This document shows positions 50,308 to 58,343 of a stretch of DNA of 64,000 bases, in pieces. The stretch covers positions 25,843 to 89,842 of the forward strand of contig JAFWDM010000123.1 in NCBI GenBank assembly GCA_017513005.1, in the 5' to 3' direction. The notes beneath the pieces are model-generated. The model saw nothing but the letters and a program-made list of their open reading frames with translations. It did not search any database and was not told the DNA's origin. Every line of letters begins with the position of its first letter. Positions within the stretch are counted from its first letter, which is position 1. The translations under genes were made by a program, and so were the position numbers. Source of the stretch: Lachnospiraceae bacterium. Its GTDB lineage: Bacteria > Bacillota > Clostridia > Lachnospirales > Lachnospiraceae.

Positions 50308-51438
50308 TTAAACAGGATGCTCCGCCAGGCGGCTCTGTCTGTACAGCAGGAGGTAGATCCCGAACACATACAGGACAGAGATGGCGATATTGATATGCAT
50401 CTGCTCCCGAAAGAGGATCATGAGGATGGCAAAGCTTGCGGCGACCGCCAGGACGACCAGGATGAAATGCCGGCTGAACCGGCAGGATTCCTTTGCGTAC
50501 AGCCCTGTCAGAAACAGGAAGACAAAGTAAACGACAAAAGAACCGGTCAGAAACAGTGTTTTTGGCAGAAGGGCAATGGATTCCAGGCGCATGAACTGCA
50601 GGGCGATGGAGAGATTGTTCAGGGAGAAGATCAGAAAGATGTGCAGGACCATGTAGACAGCACCGTCTGTTGTCCTCTCCCGGTTAATAATATTATTGTA
50701 GAGCGTTCCATAGCTGAGAAAGAGACCGACAACGATCAGAAAAGTCATCGTCGCGAAATATACCGAGTTCGGAGAGAGTTCCTCGCTGAAATAGGGTGAG
50801 ACGGCGATGATCATCTCCCCGAAGGTAAAGACGATATAGAGCATGGCCCGCTCGGTCAGATGGGGAAAATCCACCGGAACGACATAATTGTGCCGCCCGG
50901 AGACCAGCATGGCGGTGATCCCGAAGAGGATCGGGACCCAGGCGATGGAGATCCCGGCAAAGGTATAGACCAGGATATGCACGACGACCAGGGCAGTCTC
51001 GCACAGGATAATGGCTGCTTTGATCTTCAGCTGCGCAAAGATCCAGGGCGCAGCCCTGTGATGGCGCAGCTCGACCAGATGCTGCAGGCCGATATTGGTC
51101 AGTATGAGCGCCCAGGCAATGGTGTATTTATAAAAGGAGTGTTCCCAGCGGACCCTGATCCCGTCTCCCATATAGTAGAGCAGGTACATGTTGATAAAAA
51201 GAAAGATGTGGTCCCGGAAATCATTTTGTCCGTAGACATTGATATAGAAGGTGGAGTAATTCCAGATCTGGATCGCCGCAAGTGTACAGAGAATATAGGC
51301 GAGAAATACCGGGCCGGGCACGAAACCGTTCTCGATCTGGTCCAGAAGTGCATTGTTGCGGCCGATGATATAGACAAAGATCAGGTCGTAGATCAGCTCG
51401 ATGTATTCGACCTTTTTTTCCTGCTGCGTTACGGGCAT
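50308..51438 (-). CDS. LtrA-family membrane protein
   Basis: A 376-residue membrane protein with about ten helices. The N-terminal VEYIELIYDLIFVYIIG and the later LTERAMLYIVFTFGEMIIAV (the E-R/GE.....V pattern) are typical of low-temperature-requirement protein A. LtrA was linked to growth at low temperature in Listeria, but its biochemical role is unknown. ATG 51438 is preceded by an AGAGGT site, with a consensus-like promoter at 51563-51591. It is a single-gene unit, separated from the cyclase gene by a 317-bp divergent region. Confidence 0.88.
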   Translation of the reverse strand: MPVTQQEKKVEYIELIYDLIFVYIIGRNNALLDQIENGFVPGPVFLAYILCTLAAIQIWNYSTFYINVYGQNDFRDHIFLFINMYLLYYMGDGIRVRWEHSFYKYTIAWALILTNIGLQHLVELRHHRAAPWIFAQLKIKAAIILCETALVVVHILVYTFAGISIAWVPILFGITAMLVSGRHNYVVPVDFPHLTERAMLYIVFTFGEMIIAVSPYFSEELSPNSVYFATMTFLIVVGLFLSYGTLYNNIINRERTTDGAVYMVLHIFLIFSLNNLSIALQFMRLESIALLPKTLFLTGSFVVYFVFLFLTGLYAKESCRFSRHFILVVLAVAASFAILMILFREQMHINIAISVLYVFGIYLLLYRQSRLAEHPV

Positions 51439-51562
51439 GCGTGTAACCTCTGTTTTATCCGGATTTGATCCGGCATGATCGATCCGTTCCCGGGTTCTCT
51501 TATGCTGCTGTCAGATTCGGACAGACCTCTCTCCGGGGGGTGTATTTTCAACAACTAACAAA

Positions 51563-51591
51563 ACTATAACAAACAGCTGCATGACTGTCAA
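51563..51591 (-). promoter_or_regulatory. Promoter of the LtrA gene
   Basis: On the minus strand TTGACA (51591-51586), 17-bp spacer, TATAGT (51568-51563), about 125 bp before the LtrA start. Confidence 0.8.
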
Positions 51592-51624
51592 AAAACGGTG
51601 CTTTATCCTGACGGTAACGTTTCC

Positions 51625-51653
51625 TTGTTTTTGCCCGGAAATGTGCCTATAAT
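51625..51653 (+). promoter_or_regulatory. Promoter of the nucleotide cyclase gene
   Basis: TTGTTT (51625-51630), 17-bp spacer, TATAAT (51648-51653), about 100 bp before the cyclase start and divergent from the LtrA promoter. Confidence 0.75.
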
Positions 51654-51755
51654 GTTTGCTGACAGCAGTTAAAAACTTTATTGCGGCATATCCTCCGGAT
51701 CTTTCCGCCGCGGGATATTCGCGCAGGGAGCGGGACAGGGGACTGCAGGCGGAAC

Positions 51756-53291
51756 ATGCACAGTGAAGAAGCCATACAGAGCAGCAGGCAGCTCATTCAG
51801 AACAGCATATTTTCGGATATGTCGGAGGGAGCCATGGCGATCCGGTTCGACGGAGTGATCGAACTGGTCAATGATGCGGCGCTGCAGATCCTGGGAAAGC
51901 AAAGGGAGGATCTGGAGGGCCGGTCCTTTGCCATGTGCTTTTTTGAAGACGAGGCAAACGACGCCTTCTCCCAGAGTGTCCTGGACGCGGTATATCTTAA
52001 GGGCAGAAGACAGGAGAGCTATGTGCCCTACACGGCGGGCGGCACTGTCAGACAGCTCCGCATCGTCTCCTCTTTTTTAAGGCACAGCGGGAATGCGGCA
52101 GGCGTCATCCTGGTGATCAGTGACATCACGGAACTGACGCAGATGCGTGATGCAGTCCGGGCCATGGAGAAGATCCGGGGGCTCAATCAGCAGCTGGAAC
52201 TTAGGAACCGAGTGCTGCAGGAGACATTCGGGAGATATCTGTCGGATGAGGTCGTGCGGGAGATCCTGGATTCGCCGGAGGGCTGGAAGCTGGGCGGGCA
52301 GAAGAGGATACTGACCATCATGATGAGTGACCTCAGGGGCTTCTCCATGCTCTGTGAGCGCATGGCCCCTCAGGACCTGATCGGGATGCTCAATCATTAT
52401 TTTTCCGAGATGTATGAGGAGATCAGACAATACAAGGGCACCCTGATCGAGTTTCTGGGAGACGGCATGTTTGTGATCTTCGGGGCGCCTGTCAGTACGA
52501 AGGATCATGCGGCGGACGCAGTGGCCTGCGCGATCGGCATGCAGCGGCGTATGAAGCGTGTGAACGAATGGAATGTGTCGCAGGGATATGAGCCGCTCTC
52601 CATGGGCATCGGGATCAACACGGATGAGGTGATCCTTGGCAATATCGGTTCCGAGAAGAGGACCAAGTACGGCGTTCTGGGCTCTGCTGTCAATCTGGCC
52701 GGAAGGATCGAGAGCTACACGACGGAGGGACAGGTCCTGATCTCGGAGAAGACCCGGAGGATGATCCGCGGGGAGCTTGCCGTGGATCACGTATTCGAGG
52801 CAGTCCCGAAAGGGATGTCGGACAGGATCAGGATCTTTGCAGTGGCGGGGATCGGCGCGCCCTATCACATCTGTCTGGACGCGGAAAAGACGGTGTATAC
52901 CCTGCTGCCGGAACCTGTCCCTGTCAGTTACTGCATCGTGGAGGGCAAACACGTCGACGGGATCCTGCGGCGCGGGTTCCTGCTCGGTGTATCCGACAGA
53001 TATGCTTTGCTGCAGCCGGTGTCCCGTGAAGAAGCTGTCCCGGAAGAGGAGATAGCTGCCGGGGAAAACAGGGAAGCTGCCCGGGAAAATGCGATCGATC
53101 TGTATGACGACCTCTGTCTGAAGATCGGAGGCGGCCTGTATGCGAAAGCAGTCGCGAAAAAGGAGGGCGGGAGCCTTGTCCGCTTTACTGCAAAACCGGT
53201 TGGTTTTGCATCCTGGCTGGAGGGGATCCTGCAGGGAAGCTTCGGGCAGGGTCTGTCTTCGGACCGGCCTGCCGCAGGTGCGGAGAGCTGA
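51756..53291 (+). CDS. PAS-domain class III nucleotide cyclase
   Basis: A 511-residue soluble signalling enzyme. A PAS domain (about 15-130; GAMAIRFDGVIELVNDAALQILGKQREDLEG) is followed by a coiled linker (about 135-165) and a class III cyclase domain (about 185-345). The two metal-binding aspartates are in MMSDLRGFS (about Asp 192) and FLGDGMFVIFG (about Asp 236), and the transition-state Asn and Arg are in SAVNLAGRIE (about 313 and 317), so it should be active. Base-selecting residues do not let me say cAMP or cGMP. The C-terminal 150 residues may hold a PilZ-like or other beta domain (YCIVEGKHVDGILRRGFLLGVS). ATG 51756 has a weak site. The likely receptor gene is next but one feature downstream. 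Confidence 0.9.
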   Translation: MHSEEAIQSSRQLIQNSIFSDMSEGAMAIRFDGVIELVNDAALQILGKQREDLEGRSFAMCFFEDEANDAFSQSVLDAVYLKGRRQESYVPYTAGGTVRQLRIVSSFLRHSGNAAGVILVISDITELTQMRDAVRAMEKIRGLNQQLELRNRVLQETFGRYLSDEVVREILDSPEGWKLGGQKRILTIMMSDLRGFSMLCERMAPQDLIGMLNHYFSEMYEEIRQYKGTLIEFLGDGMFVIFGAPVSTKDHAADAVACAIGMQRRMKRVNEWNVSQGYEPLSMGIGINTDEVILGNIGSEKRTKYGVLGSAVNLAGRIESYTTEGQVLISEKTRRMIRGELAVDHVFEAVPKGMSDRIRIFAVAGIGAPYHICLDAEKTVYTLLPEPVPVSYCIVEGKHVDGILRRGFLLGVSDRYALLQPVSREEAVPEEEIAAGENREAARENAIDLYDDLCLKIGGGLYAKAVAKKEGGSLVRFTAKPVGFASWLEGILQGSFGQGLSSDRPAAGAES

Positions 53292-53330
53292 ATCGGTATT
53301 TGTTCCTGTACCGGAACTGCCACAGCATGT

Positions 53331-53523
53331 TATAATAGGTCACTGTTCGCGCCCTATCGAGGGCGTGAACATGTAACGTTGCGCGCGGCGATTCCAATAC
53401 GCTTCGCTGTGCGCAACACACTTGCGGGCAAGTGTGTTCGCGCCGTTCTACTCGGGTTTTTCGCGAAAGAGCCGCGAAAAACACCTCGAGGCTTCAGGTG
53501 GGCCTGACCTGTAACTATAATAG
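53331..53523 (+). mobile_element. 177-bp palindromic MITE-like element, copy c, with 8-bp target duplication
   Basis: The body is 53339-53515, flanked by TATAATAG at 53331-53338 and 53516-53523. The ends are GTCACTGTTC and, read inward from the right, GTTACAGGTC. Inside are a short palindrome (GCCCTATCGAGGGC), an 11-bp arm hairpin AACACACTTGC / GCAAGTGTGTT (53415-53438) and a GTTTTTCGCG / CGCGAAAAAC hairpin. Copy d at 54738-54914 is about 90% identical in the opposite orientation and has the same length. No transposase is encoded; a transposase acting in trans is expected. Confidence 0.88.
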
Positions 53524-53686
53524 GCTAATTGTTCCGGAAAAACAAAAGAGAAATGAGAATATCATCAGGGTACGTATATAGTATGCAGAGAAAGCGATCC
53601 ATCCGGATCAGGAGGAGATTCCGCCGGACCTGCAGGACTGCGGATATGCGTTTTACATCTGTGTATTAAGAAGGAGGAGGGAAAGA

Positions 53687-54688
53687 ATGATTGAAAGGGA
53701 GTTTCAGAAAGGCGAAGTGATCTTTAAGGAAGGCCAGGTCGGACAGTGCATGTATCAGGTCCTGGAGGGAGGCGTAGCTGTCTTTCTGGGGTATGGAACT
53801 CCGAATGAGAAAAAACTGACCGAGCTTGAAGCGGGAAGGATCTTTGGAGAGATGGCAGTTCTGGAGGCCTGGCCAAGGTCTGCGACCGTAGCCGCTTCCA
53901 AAGATCATACGAAGCTTCTGGAGATCGGGACCGGCGATGTCAGCATCTGGCTGCGGGAGGAGCCGGAGCGGATCAAGGAGATCCTCAACAACCTGGGGCG
54001 CCGCCTGCGCGAACTGACACAGGACTACACGGAGGTGTGCAGGACGATCAGGGAGATGCAGGAGACCAGAGGCGAGACCGGCGCGCGGGGAAAGAGCCTG
54101 CTCGACCAGATCAGCAGGTTCCTGGGTGTCGCCGCGTTTTTCCGCGGAAAAGAGACGGTACTGGAAGAACTCGAGCGGAAGGCCGGCAGCAGACAGGACG
54201 GGGAGAGACAGGAGGAGAGCACAGATATCCGGTGCAAAAAAAACCAGGTCATTTTCCGGCAGGGAGAGGAAGCGTCCTCCATGTTTATGGTGAAATGGGG
54301 AAGAGTCGGCATCTATACCGGCTATGGAACACCCGATGAAAAGCTTCTGGCGAGGGTACTGGAAGGGCAGTTCTTTGGAGAGATGGGCCTGATCGGAAAG
54401 CAGCCCCGCTCTGCCACGGCAGTCGCCCTGGATCCGGATACCGTCATCACCATGATCACGGAGGAGGGGACGGAGAAAATGTTCACGGAGAATCCCGTCC
54501 GGAGCCTCATGCTGCTGCAGCATCTCAGCGCAAGGCTGCGCGCACTGACCAAGGACTATGTGAAGGCCTGCCAGACCCTGTCAGACCTGCATGATTCGGA
54601 AATGAACGACCGTGATCTGACACCGGAGGAACTGGCGATGGTCAATTATTACACAGCCCTTGCCACTGCCATGGTGCCGTATTATTGA
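53687..54688 (+). CDS. Protein with two cyclic-nucleotide-binding domains
   Basis: A 333-residue soluble protein. Two CNB domains occupy about 1-110 and 180-290. Each has a phosphate-binding cassette: FGEMAVLEAWPRSAT (about 53-67) and FGEMGLIGKQPRSAT (about 230-244), with the Glu and Arg needed for cyclic nucleotide binding. A charged linker of about 70 residues separates them, and each CNB ends in a helix RRLRELTQDY / ARLRALTKDY. No DNA-binding or kinase domain follows, so output is probably through a partner. Placed 395 bp after the class III cyclase on the same strand, it is the obvious receptor for that enzyme's product. ATG 53687 follows AGGAGG. It lies between two inverted mobile elements. 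Confidence 0.9.
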   Translation: MIEREFQKGEVIFKEGQVGQCMYQVLEGGVAVFLGYGTPNEKKLTELEAGRIFGEMAVLEAWPRSATVAASKDHTKLLEIGTGDVSIWLREEPERIKEILNNLGRRLRELTQDYTEVCRTIREMQETRGETGARGKSLLDQISRFLGVAAFFRGKETVLEELERKAGSRQDGERQEESTDIRCKKNQVIFRQGEEASSMFMVKWGRVGIYTGYGTPDEKLLARVLEGQFFGEMGLIGKQPRSATAVALDPDTVITMITEEGTEKMFTENPVRSLMLLQHLSARLRALTKDYVKACQTLSDLHDSEMNDRDLTPEELAMVNYYTALATAMVPYY

Positions 54689-54729
54689 GGGTATTATCAA
54701 ACAGTGGCAGGATCCGGCAGCAGGGAAGA

Positions 54730-54922
54730 GAAAAACGGTTACAGTACAGACCCGCCTGAAGCCTCGAGGTGTTTTTCGCGGCTTTTTCGCGAAAAACCCG
54801 AGTGGAACGGCGCGAACACACTTGCCCGCAAGTGTGTTGCGCACAGCGAAGCGTATTGGAATCGGTGCGCGCAACGTTACATGTCCACGCCCTTCGAAGA
54901 GCGTGGACAGTAACGAAAAACG
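54730..54922 (-). mobile_element. 177-bp palindromic MITE-like element, copy d, with 8-bp target duplication
   Basis: The body is 54738-54914, flanked by GAAAAACG at 54730-54737 and 54915-54922. Its ends are GTTACAGTAC and, inward from the right, GTTACTGTCC, a clean GTTAC(A/T)GT terminal inverted repeat. Reverse-complemented it matches copy c over the whole length with about 17 differences, clustered at the two ends. It inserted 41 bp after the double-CNB gene and 1 bp before the tmcAL stop on the other strand. Confidence 0.9.
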
Positions 54923-54923
54923 C

Positions 54924-56213
54924 CTACAGTACGAAAAGTCTTCGCTGTACTGCTCTCGGGACCGGCCCCGGCACGGAGGGATCCAGGGACCGGAGGGTGA
55001 GCCCGTAGAGCTCCTCAGCCCGGAACACCTCCTGCAGAAAGGAATACGCCAAGGATGAAAGAATCTTCTTCGCAGCAGCCGGTTTCGATACGAAGGGGAT
55101 CCGGGCATTTTCGTGGACGGCGGTCAGAAGCGGCGCCGCGCTTTTTCGAAAGGCGAGAGGCCTTGCATACAGGGCAGTTCCTGCGGACTGCAGCTTAGCC
55201 AGCCTGTCCTTTTTCATCATGAGAAGGATATGGAGGAGGGCCCGGCTCACTCTGGTGCGCGTCACGTTTTTTGTTTTCAGGAGGTCCACAAAACCGGTAT
55301 AAGTCCGGTACTGCGGCAGGAGGTTCCGGATCCTGTCCGCCAGATCCTCTGACACGTCAACGAAGCTGTCCAGTTCTGTCTGCTGCATCTGCAGCGCGTA
55401 CAGGAGGTGGGCGGAGAAATCGTCCGGCGAGACCGGGAACCCAGGGTTACCGGAGCCCCCGCTTTCGGGAAATGGCAGGCTGCTTTTGGCGGCAGGGGAT
55501 CCCTGTCCGGATCCCGATTCCGGTGCCCGCGGGACTGCCCGGACCCAAGACCCGGTCCTGGTCCGGAGGAGGTCTCTTCTGTGCTCAGAGGCGGAGGGGA
55601 CTGAGATTCGCCTGACCGCATGCGGGCGGATGCCGCTGTCCATGGATAGAAGGGCCCGGCAGTACTCGACGGCGAGCAGGTCGTTGGGCGATGATGGAAG
55701 TCCCTGAAAGTGCGGTCCTGTCTGAGAGACTGCGGAGGCGGCGGCCTCCAGCGCCAGGCTTCGGGCGGCCGGAAAGGACAGACCGCTTTTCAGACTTTTC
55801 CGGAGCTGGGCATGAAAGAGGGGGGCGGCAGCCCCTTTATCTGTGCTGTCCAGGGCAAGGATCATCTTTGCACAATGCTGCAGATAGTCTGTGTCGCCGC
55901 CCTCGGATCCGAAGCACAGGTCAGTGACGACCCCCAGACGGTCTAAAAGAGAGATCCCGCCCTGTGCGAACAGCTCCGCGCTTCCGCAGGCCGTGTAGAG
56001 CGGCAGCTCCAGGACCAGGTCCGCCCCGGCTGAAAGGATCTGCGCGGCACGGAGATATTTATCAAATATTGCCGGTTCTCCGCGCTGTACAAAATCACCG
56101 CTCATGGCCGCTATGATATAGTCCGCCCCGGTCTGCCGGCGCGCTTCTTCTATGATATAGGCATGTCCCTCGTGAAAGGGATTGCACTCCATGATGATTC
56201 CTGTGACTTTCAT
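54924..56213 (-). CDS. tmcAL: tRNA(Met) cytidine acetate ligase (YlbM/TmcAL family)
   Basis: A 429-residue nucleotidyltransferase-like enzyme that makes N4-acetylcytidine in the elongator tRNA-Met anticodon from acetate and ATP. The opening MKVTGIIMECNPFHEGHAYII holds the HxGH ATP motif (residues about 15-18). MSGDFVQRGEPAIFDKYLRA, VLELP and SPNDLLAVEYCRAL are conserved. An extra Gly/Ser/Pro-rich stretch of about 40 residues lies near 260-300. ATG 56213 is chosen by homology; the frame is open upstream to 56459. The 3' end abuts mobile element copy d, so the last few residues may have been altered. Acetate use fits its place beside ackA. Confidence 0.9.
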   Translation of the reverse strand: MKVTGIIMECNPFHEGHAYIIEEARRQTGADYIIAAMSGDFVQRGEPAIFDKYLRAAQILSAGADLVLELPLYTACGSAELFAQGGISLLDRLGVVTDLCFGSEGGDTDYLQHCAKMILALDSTDKGAAAPLFHAQLRKSLKSGLSFPAARSLALEAAASAVSQTGPHFQGLPSSPNDLLAVEYCRALLSMDSGIRPHAVRRISVPSASEHRRDLLRTRTGSWVRAVPRAPESGSGQGSPAAKSSLPFPESGGSGNPGFPVSPDDFSAHLLYALQMQQTELDSFVDVSEDLADRIRNLLPQYRTYTGFVDLLKTKNVTRTRVSRALLHILLMMKKDRLAKLQSAGTALYARPLAFRKSAAPLLTAVHENARIPFVSKPAAAKKILSSLAYSFLQEVFRAEELYGLTLRSLDPSVPGPVPRAVQRRLFVL

Positions 56214-56353
56214 TTTTATCCTGTAATCATCTTTCCCGTAATAACAGCAGTATTGACCCGGAAATGACTGAATGATACTGCCCCTTTGAATGGTTCGTTT
56301 TTTTGTTCCCGCTTTCATACAGGGAAGAACAGGCGCATCCTGCAATTTAAAAC

Positions 56354-56381
56354 TTGAATGCGTCTCATTAAATGATATAAT
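56354..56381 (+). promoter_or_regulatory. Candidate promoter of ackA
   Basis: TTGAAT (56354-56359), 16-bp spacer, TATAAT (56376-56381), about 135 bp before the ackA start. The rest of the 302-bp tmcAL-ackA gap shows no other feature. Confidence 0.65.
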
Positions 56382-56515
56382 AGCATAGGGGTAAATAGCA
56401 AATACTTGTTCCATACAATTACACCTGTTGCCCGGCTTCATGCAGGCAGGGGTGTGCATTATGAGAAAATCTGTTACTTGTATATCTCTTATTTTATCGA
56501 AAGGACAGGAAAAAA

Positions 56516-57718
56516 ATGAACATTCTGGTTATCAACTGCGGCAGTTCTTCCCTGAAATTCCAGGTCATCGACTCTGAGACCGAGGCACTCCTGGCGAAAG
56601 GCCTCTGCGAGCGTATCGGGATCGACGGCTCTGTCATCACCTATGAAAACAAGGTGACGGATGCAGGCAAGGAAGTCACCGAGACTCCCATGCCCGATCA
56701 CAACAAGGCAGTCAGCCTGGTGCTCGATGCTCTCACAAATCCCAAGACCGGTGTCCTGAAGTCTCTCGATGAGATCGGCGCTGTCGGCCACCGCATCGTC
56801 CATGGCGGCGAGAAGTTCACGACCTCCGCAGTCATCACCGATGAAGTCATCGAGGCGATCAAGGAAGTCTCCGACCTGGCTCCTCTGCACAACCCCGCAA
56901 ACCTGATCGGTATCGATGCCTGCAAGGCCCTGATGCCGAACACGCCTATGGTCGCCGTGTTTGATACCGCCTTCCATCAGACTATGCCCTCCAAGGCCTA
57001 TATGTATGCCCTTCCGATGGAGTATTACAATAAGTACAAAGTCCGCCGCTACGGCTTCCACGGCACCAGCCACTCCTTCGTCTCCAAGAAGGTAGCGGAA
57101 GTCGTGGGCAAGCCCTATGACAGCATCAAGACCATCGTCTGCCACCTCGGCAACGGCGCCAGCGTCTCTGCAGTCTGCTGCGGCAAGTGCGTCGACACAT
57201 CCATGGGTCTGACCCCGCTCGAAGGCCTGATCATGGGCACCCGCAGCGGCGATCTCGATCCCGCGATCATCGAGTTCATCGCAGGCAAAGAGAACATGAC
57301 GGCAGCGGAAGTCGTCTCCGTCCTCAACAAGAAGTCCGGCGTACTGGCCCTGTCCAACGGCGCATCCTCCGACTTCCGTGACCTCGAGGCCGGCTACAAG
57401 AACGGCGACGAGTACTGCACGCTTGCAATCGATGCATTCTGCTATCGTGTCGCGAAGTATGTCGGCGAGTATGCGGCAGCCATGAACAGTGTCGACTACA
57501 TTGCCTTCACAGCCGGTATCGGTGAGAACAGCGGATTTGTCCGCGGCAAGATCATGCAGTATCTCGGCTATCTCGGCGCTGAGCTCGACGAGGCAGCCAA
57601 CAGCGAGCGCGGCGATGTCGTGAAGATCACGACCGACGCCAGCAAGGTGCAGGCCTATGTCATCGCCACCAATGAGGAGCTTGCGATCGCGCGTGAGACT
57701 GCAGCACTCTGCAAGTGA
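56516..57718 (+). CDS. ackA: Acetate kinase
   Basis: A 400-residue cytosolic kinase converting acetyl phosphate and ADP to acetate and ATP, the main ATP-yielding step of acetate fermentation. Conserved motifs: NCGSSSLKFQ (about 7-16, ATP site), GHRIVHGGEKF (about 87-97, catalytic Arg), FDTAFHQTMP (about 148-157), YGFHGTSH (about 176-183) and GIGENS (about 326-331). Codon use is more biased than that of its neighbours, as expected for a highly expressed gene. The ATG follows AAAGGACAGG. No pta is present next to it, unlike in many clostridia. A strong terminator lies downstream. Confidence 0.97.
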   Translation: MNILVINCGSSSLKFQVIDSETEALLAKGLCERIGIDGSVITYENKVTDAGKEVTETPMPDHNKAVSLVLDALTNPKTGVLKSLDEIGAVGHRIVHGGEKFTTSAVITDEVIEAIKEVSDLAPLHNPANLIGIDACKALMPNTPMVAVFDTAFHQTMPSKAYMYALPMEYYNKYKVRRYGFHGTSHSFVSKKVAEVVGKPYDSIKTIVCHLGNGASVSAVCCGKCVDTSMGLTPLEGLIMGTRSGDLDPAIIEFIAGKENMTAAEVVSVLNKKSGVLALSNGASSDFRDLEAGYKNGDEYCTLAIDAFCYRVAKYVGEYAAAMNSVDYIAFTAGIGENSGFVRGKIMQYLGYLGAELDEAANSERGDVVKITTDASKVQAYVIATNEELAIARETAALCK

Positions 57719-57820
57719 TTTTCCGGCCGCTGCGGACCGCAGGAGGACACGCGGCGCACGCAGGCGGGATCCGGCGGATGGCGGCAGCCTGTCTGACCGC
57801 TTTCTGATCTGAAATGTACA

Positions 57821-57864
57821 GGGCGCGCAGTACGGATTTCTGTACTGCGCGCCCTTCCTTTCTC
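57821..57864 (+). terminator. Intrinsic terminator of ackA
   Basis: GGGCGCGCAGTAC (57821-57833) pairs perfectly with GTACTGCGCGCCC (57842-57854), followed by TTCCTTTCT. Confidence 0.92.
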
Positions 57865-57900
57865 TGATTAAAAAAGTGCAGACACGTAAAGAAAAAACTG

Positions 57901-57929
57901 TTGACAAACCCTTCAGCCGCCCATATAAT
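57901..57929 (+). promoter_or_regulatory. Consensus promoter of rpmF
   Basis: TTGACA (57901-57906), 17-bp spacer, TATAAT (57924-57929), both exact consensus; 40 bp before the rpmF start. It gives rpmF its own strong promoter. Confidence 0.93.
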
Positions 57930-57968
57930 ATCCTTCGTGCGATTCTTTGAAAGAAGGAGGTGTTAATC

Positions 57969-58151
57969 ATGTCGATCTGCCCTAAAAATAAATCTTCGAA
58001 AAGCCACAGAGACAAAAGGAGAGCAAACTGGAAAATGACTGCTCCCACTCTGGTCAAGTGCAGCAAGTGCGGCGCTCTGATGGTTCCCCACAGAGTCTGC
58101 GCAAAGTGCGGCTCCTACAACAAGAAGGAGATCATACAGGTCGAGGGTTGA
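57969..58151 (+). CDS. rpmF: 50S ribosomal protein L32
   Basis: A 60-residue ribosomal protein. It opens with the basic MSICPKNKSSKSHRDKRRAN and has a zinc-ribbon CSKCGALMVPHRVCAKCGSY (C-x2-C-x9-C-x2-C, residues 31-48), the zinc-binding form of L32. The ATG at 57969 follows a strong AAGGAGGTG site. The DUF177 (YceD) gene that normally precedes rpmF in clostridia is absent: only 250 bp separate ackA from rpmF and they hold a terminator and a promoter. A terminator follows, so rpmF is transcribed alone. Confidence 0.97.
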   Translation: MSICPKNKSSKSHRDKRRANWKMTAPTLVKCSKCGALMVPHRVCAKCGSYNKKEIIQVEG

Positions 58152-58192
58152 TCCGTCCGGATCCGTTCGATCAGTAAAGAGATTTATGGCAG

Positions 58193-58229
58193 GCCTCCTG
58201 ATGCGGCAGCGCATCAGGAGGCTTTTTTG
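58193..58229 (+). terminator. Intrinsic terminator of rpmF
   Basis: GCCTCCTGATGCG (58193-58205) pairs perfectly with CGCATCAGGAGGC (58210-58222), followed by TTTTTTG. Confidence 0.95.
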
Positions 58230-58267
58230 TAAAAAAATGTGTTCCTTTTCTCCCTGTACCCGCGCTC

Positions 58268-58296
58268 TTGCAATATGGAAACCGGAATAGTATAGT
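58268..58296 (+). promoter_or_regulatory. Candidate promoter of the plsX-acpP-rnc-smc genes
   Basis: TTGCAA (58268-58273), 17-bp spacer, TATAGT (58291-58296), 47 bp before the plsX start. I see no FapR-like palindrome nearby. Confidence 0.7.
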
Positions 58297-58343
58297 ATAC
58301 TCAGATATATTATTTTCAAGTTTAGAAGGAAACCGGAAAGAGA

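Noticed and set aside
53331-54922. Considered as a composite transposon carrying the double-CNB gene
   Set aside because: Each element has its own different 8-bp flanking duplication, showing two separate insertions rather than one 1.6-kb unit.
54660-55058. 132-codon plus-strand frame across mobile element copy d
   Set aside because: It joins unrelated sequence on both sides of the element and overlaps tmcAL antisense; it is open because of the element's base composition.
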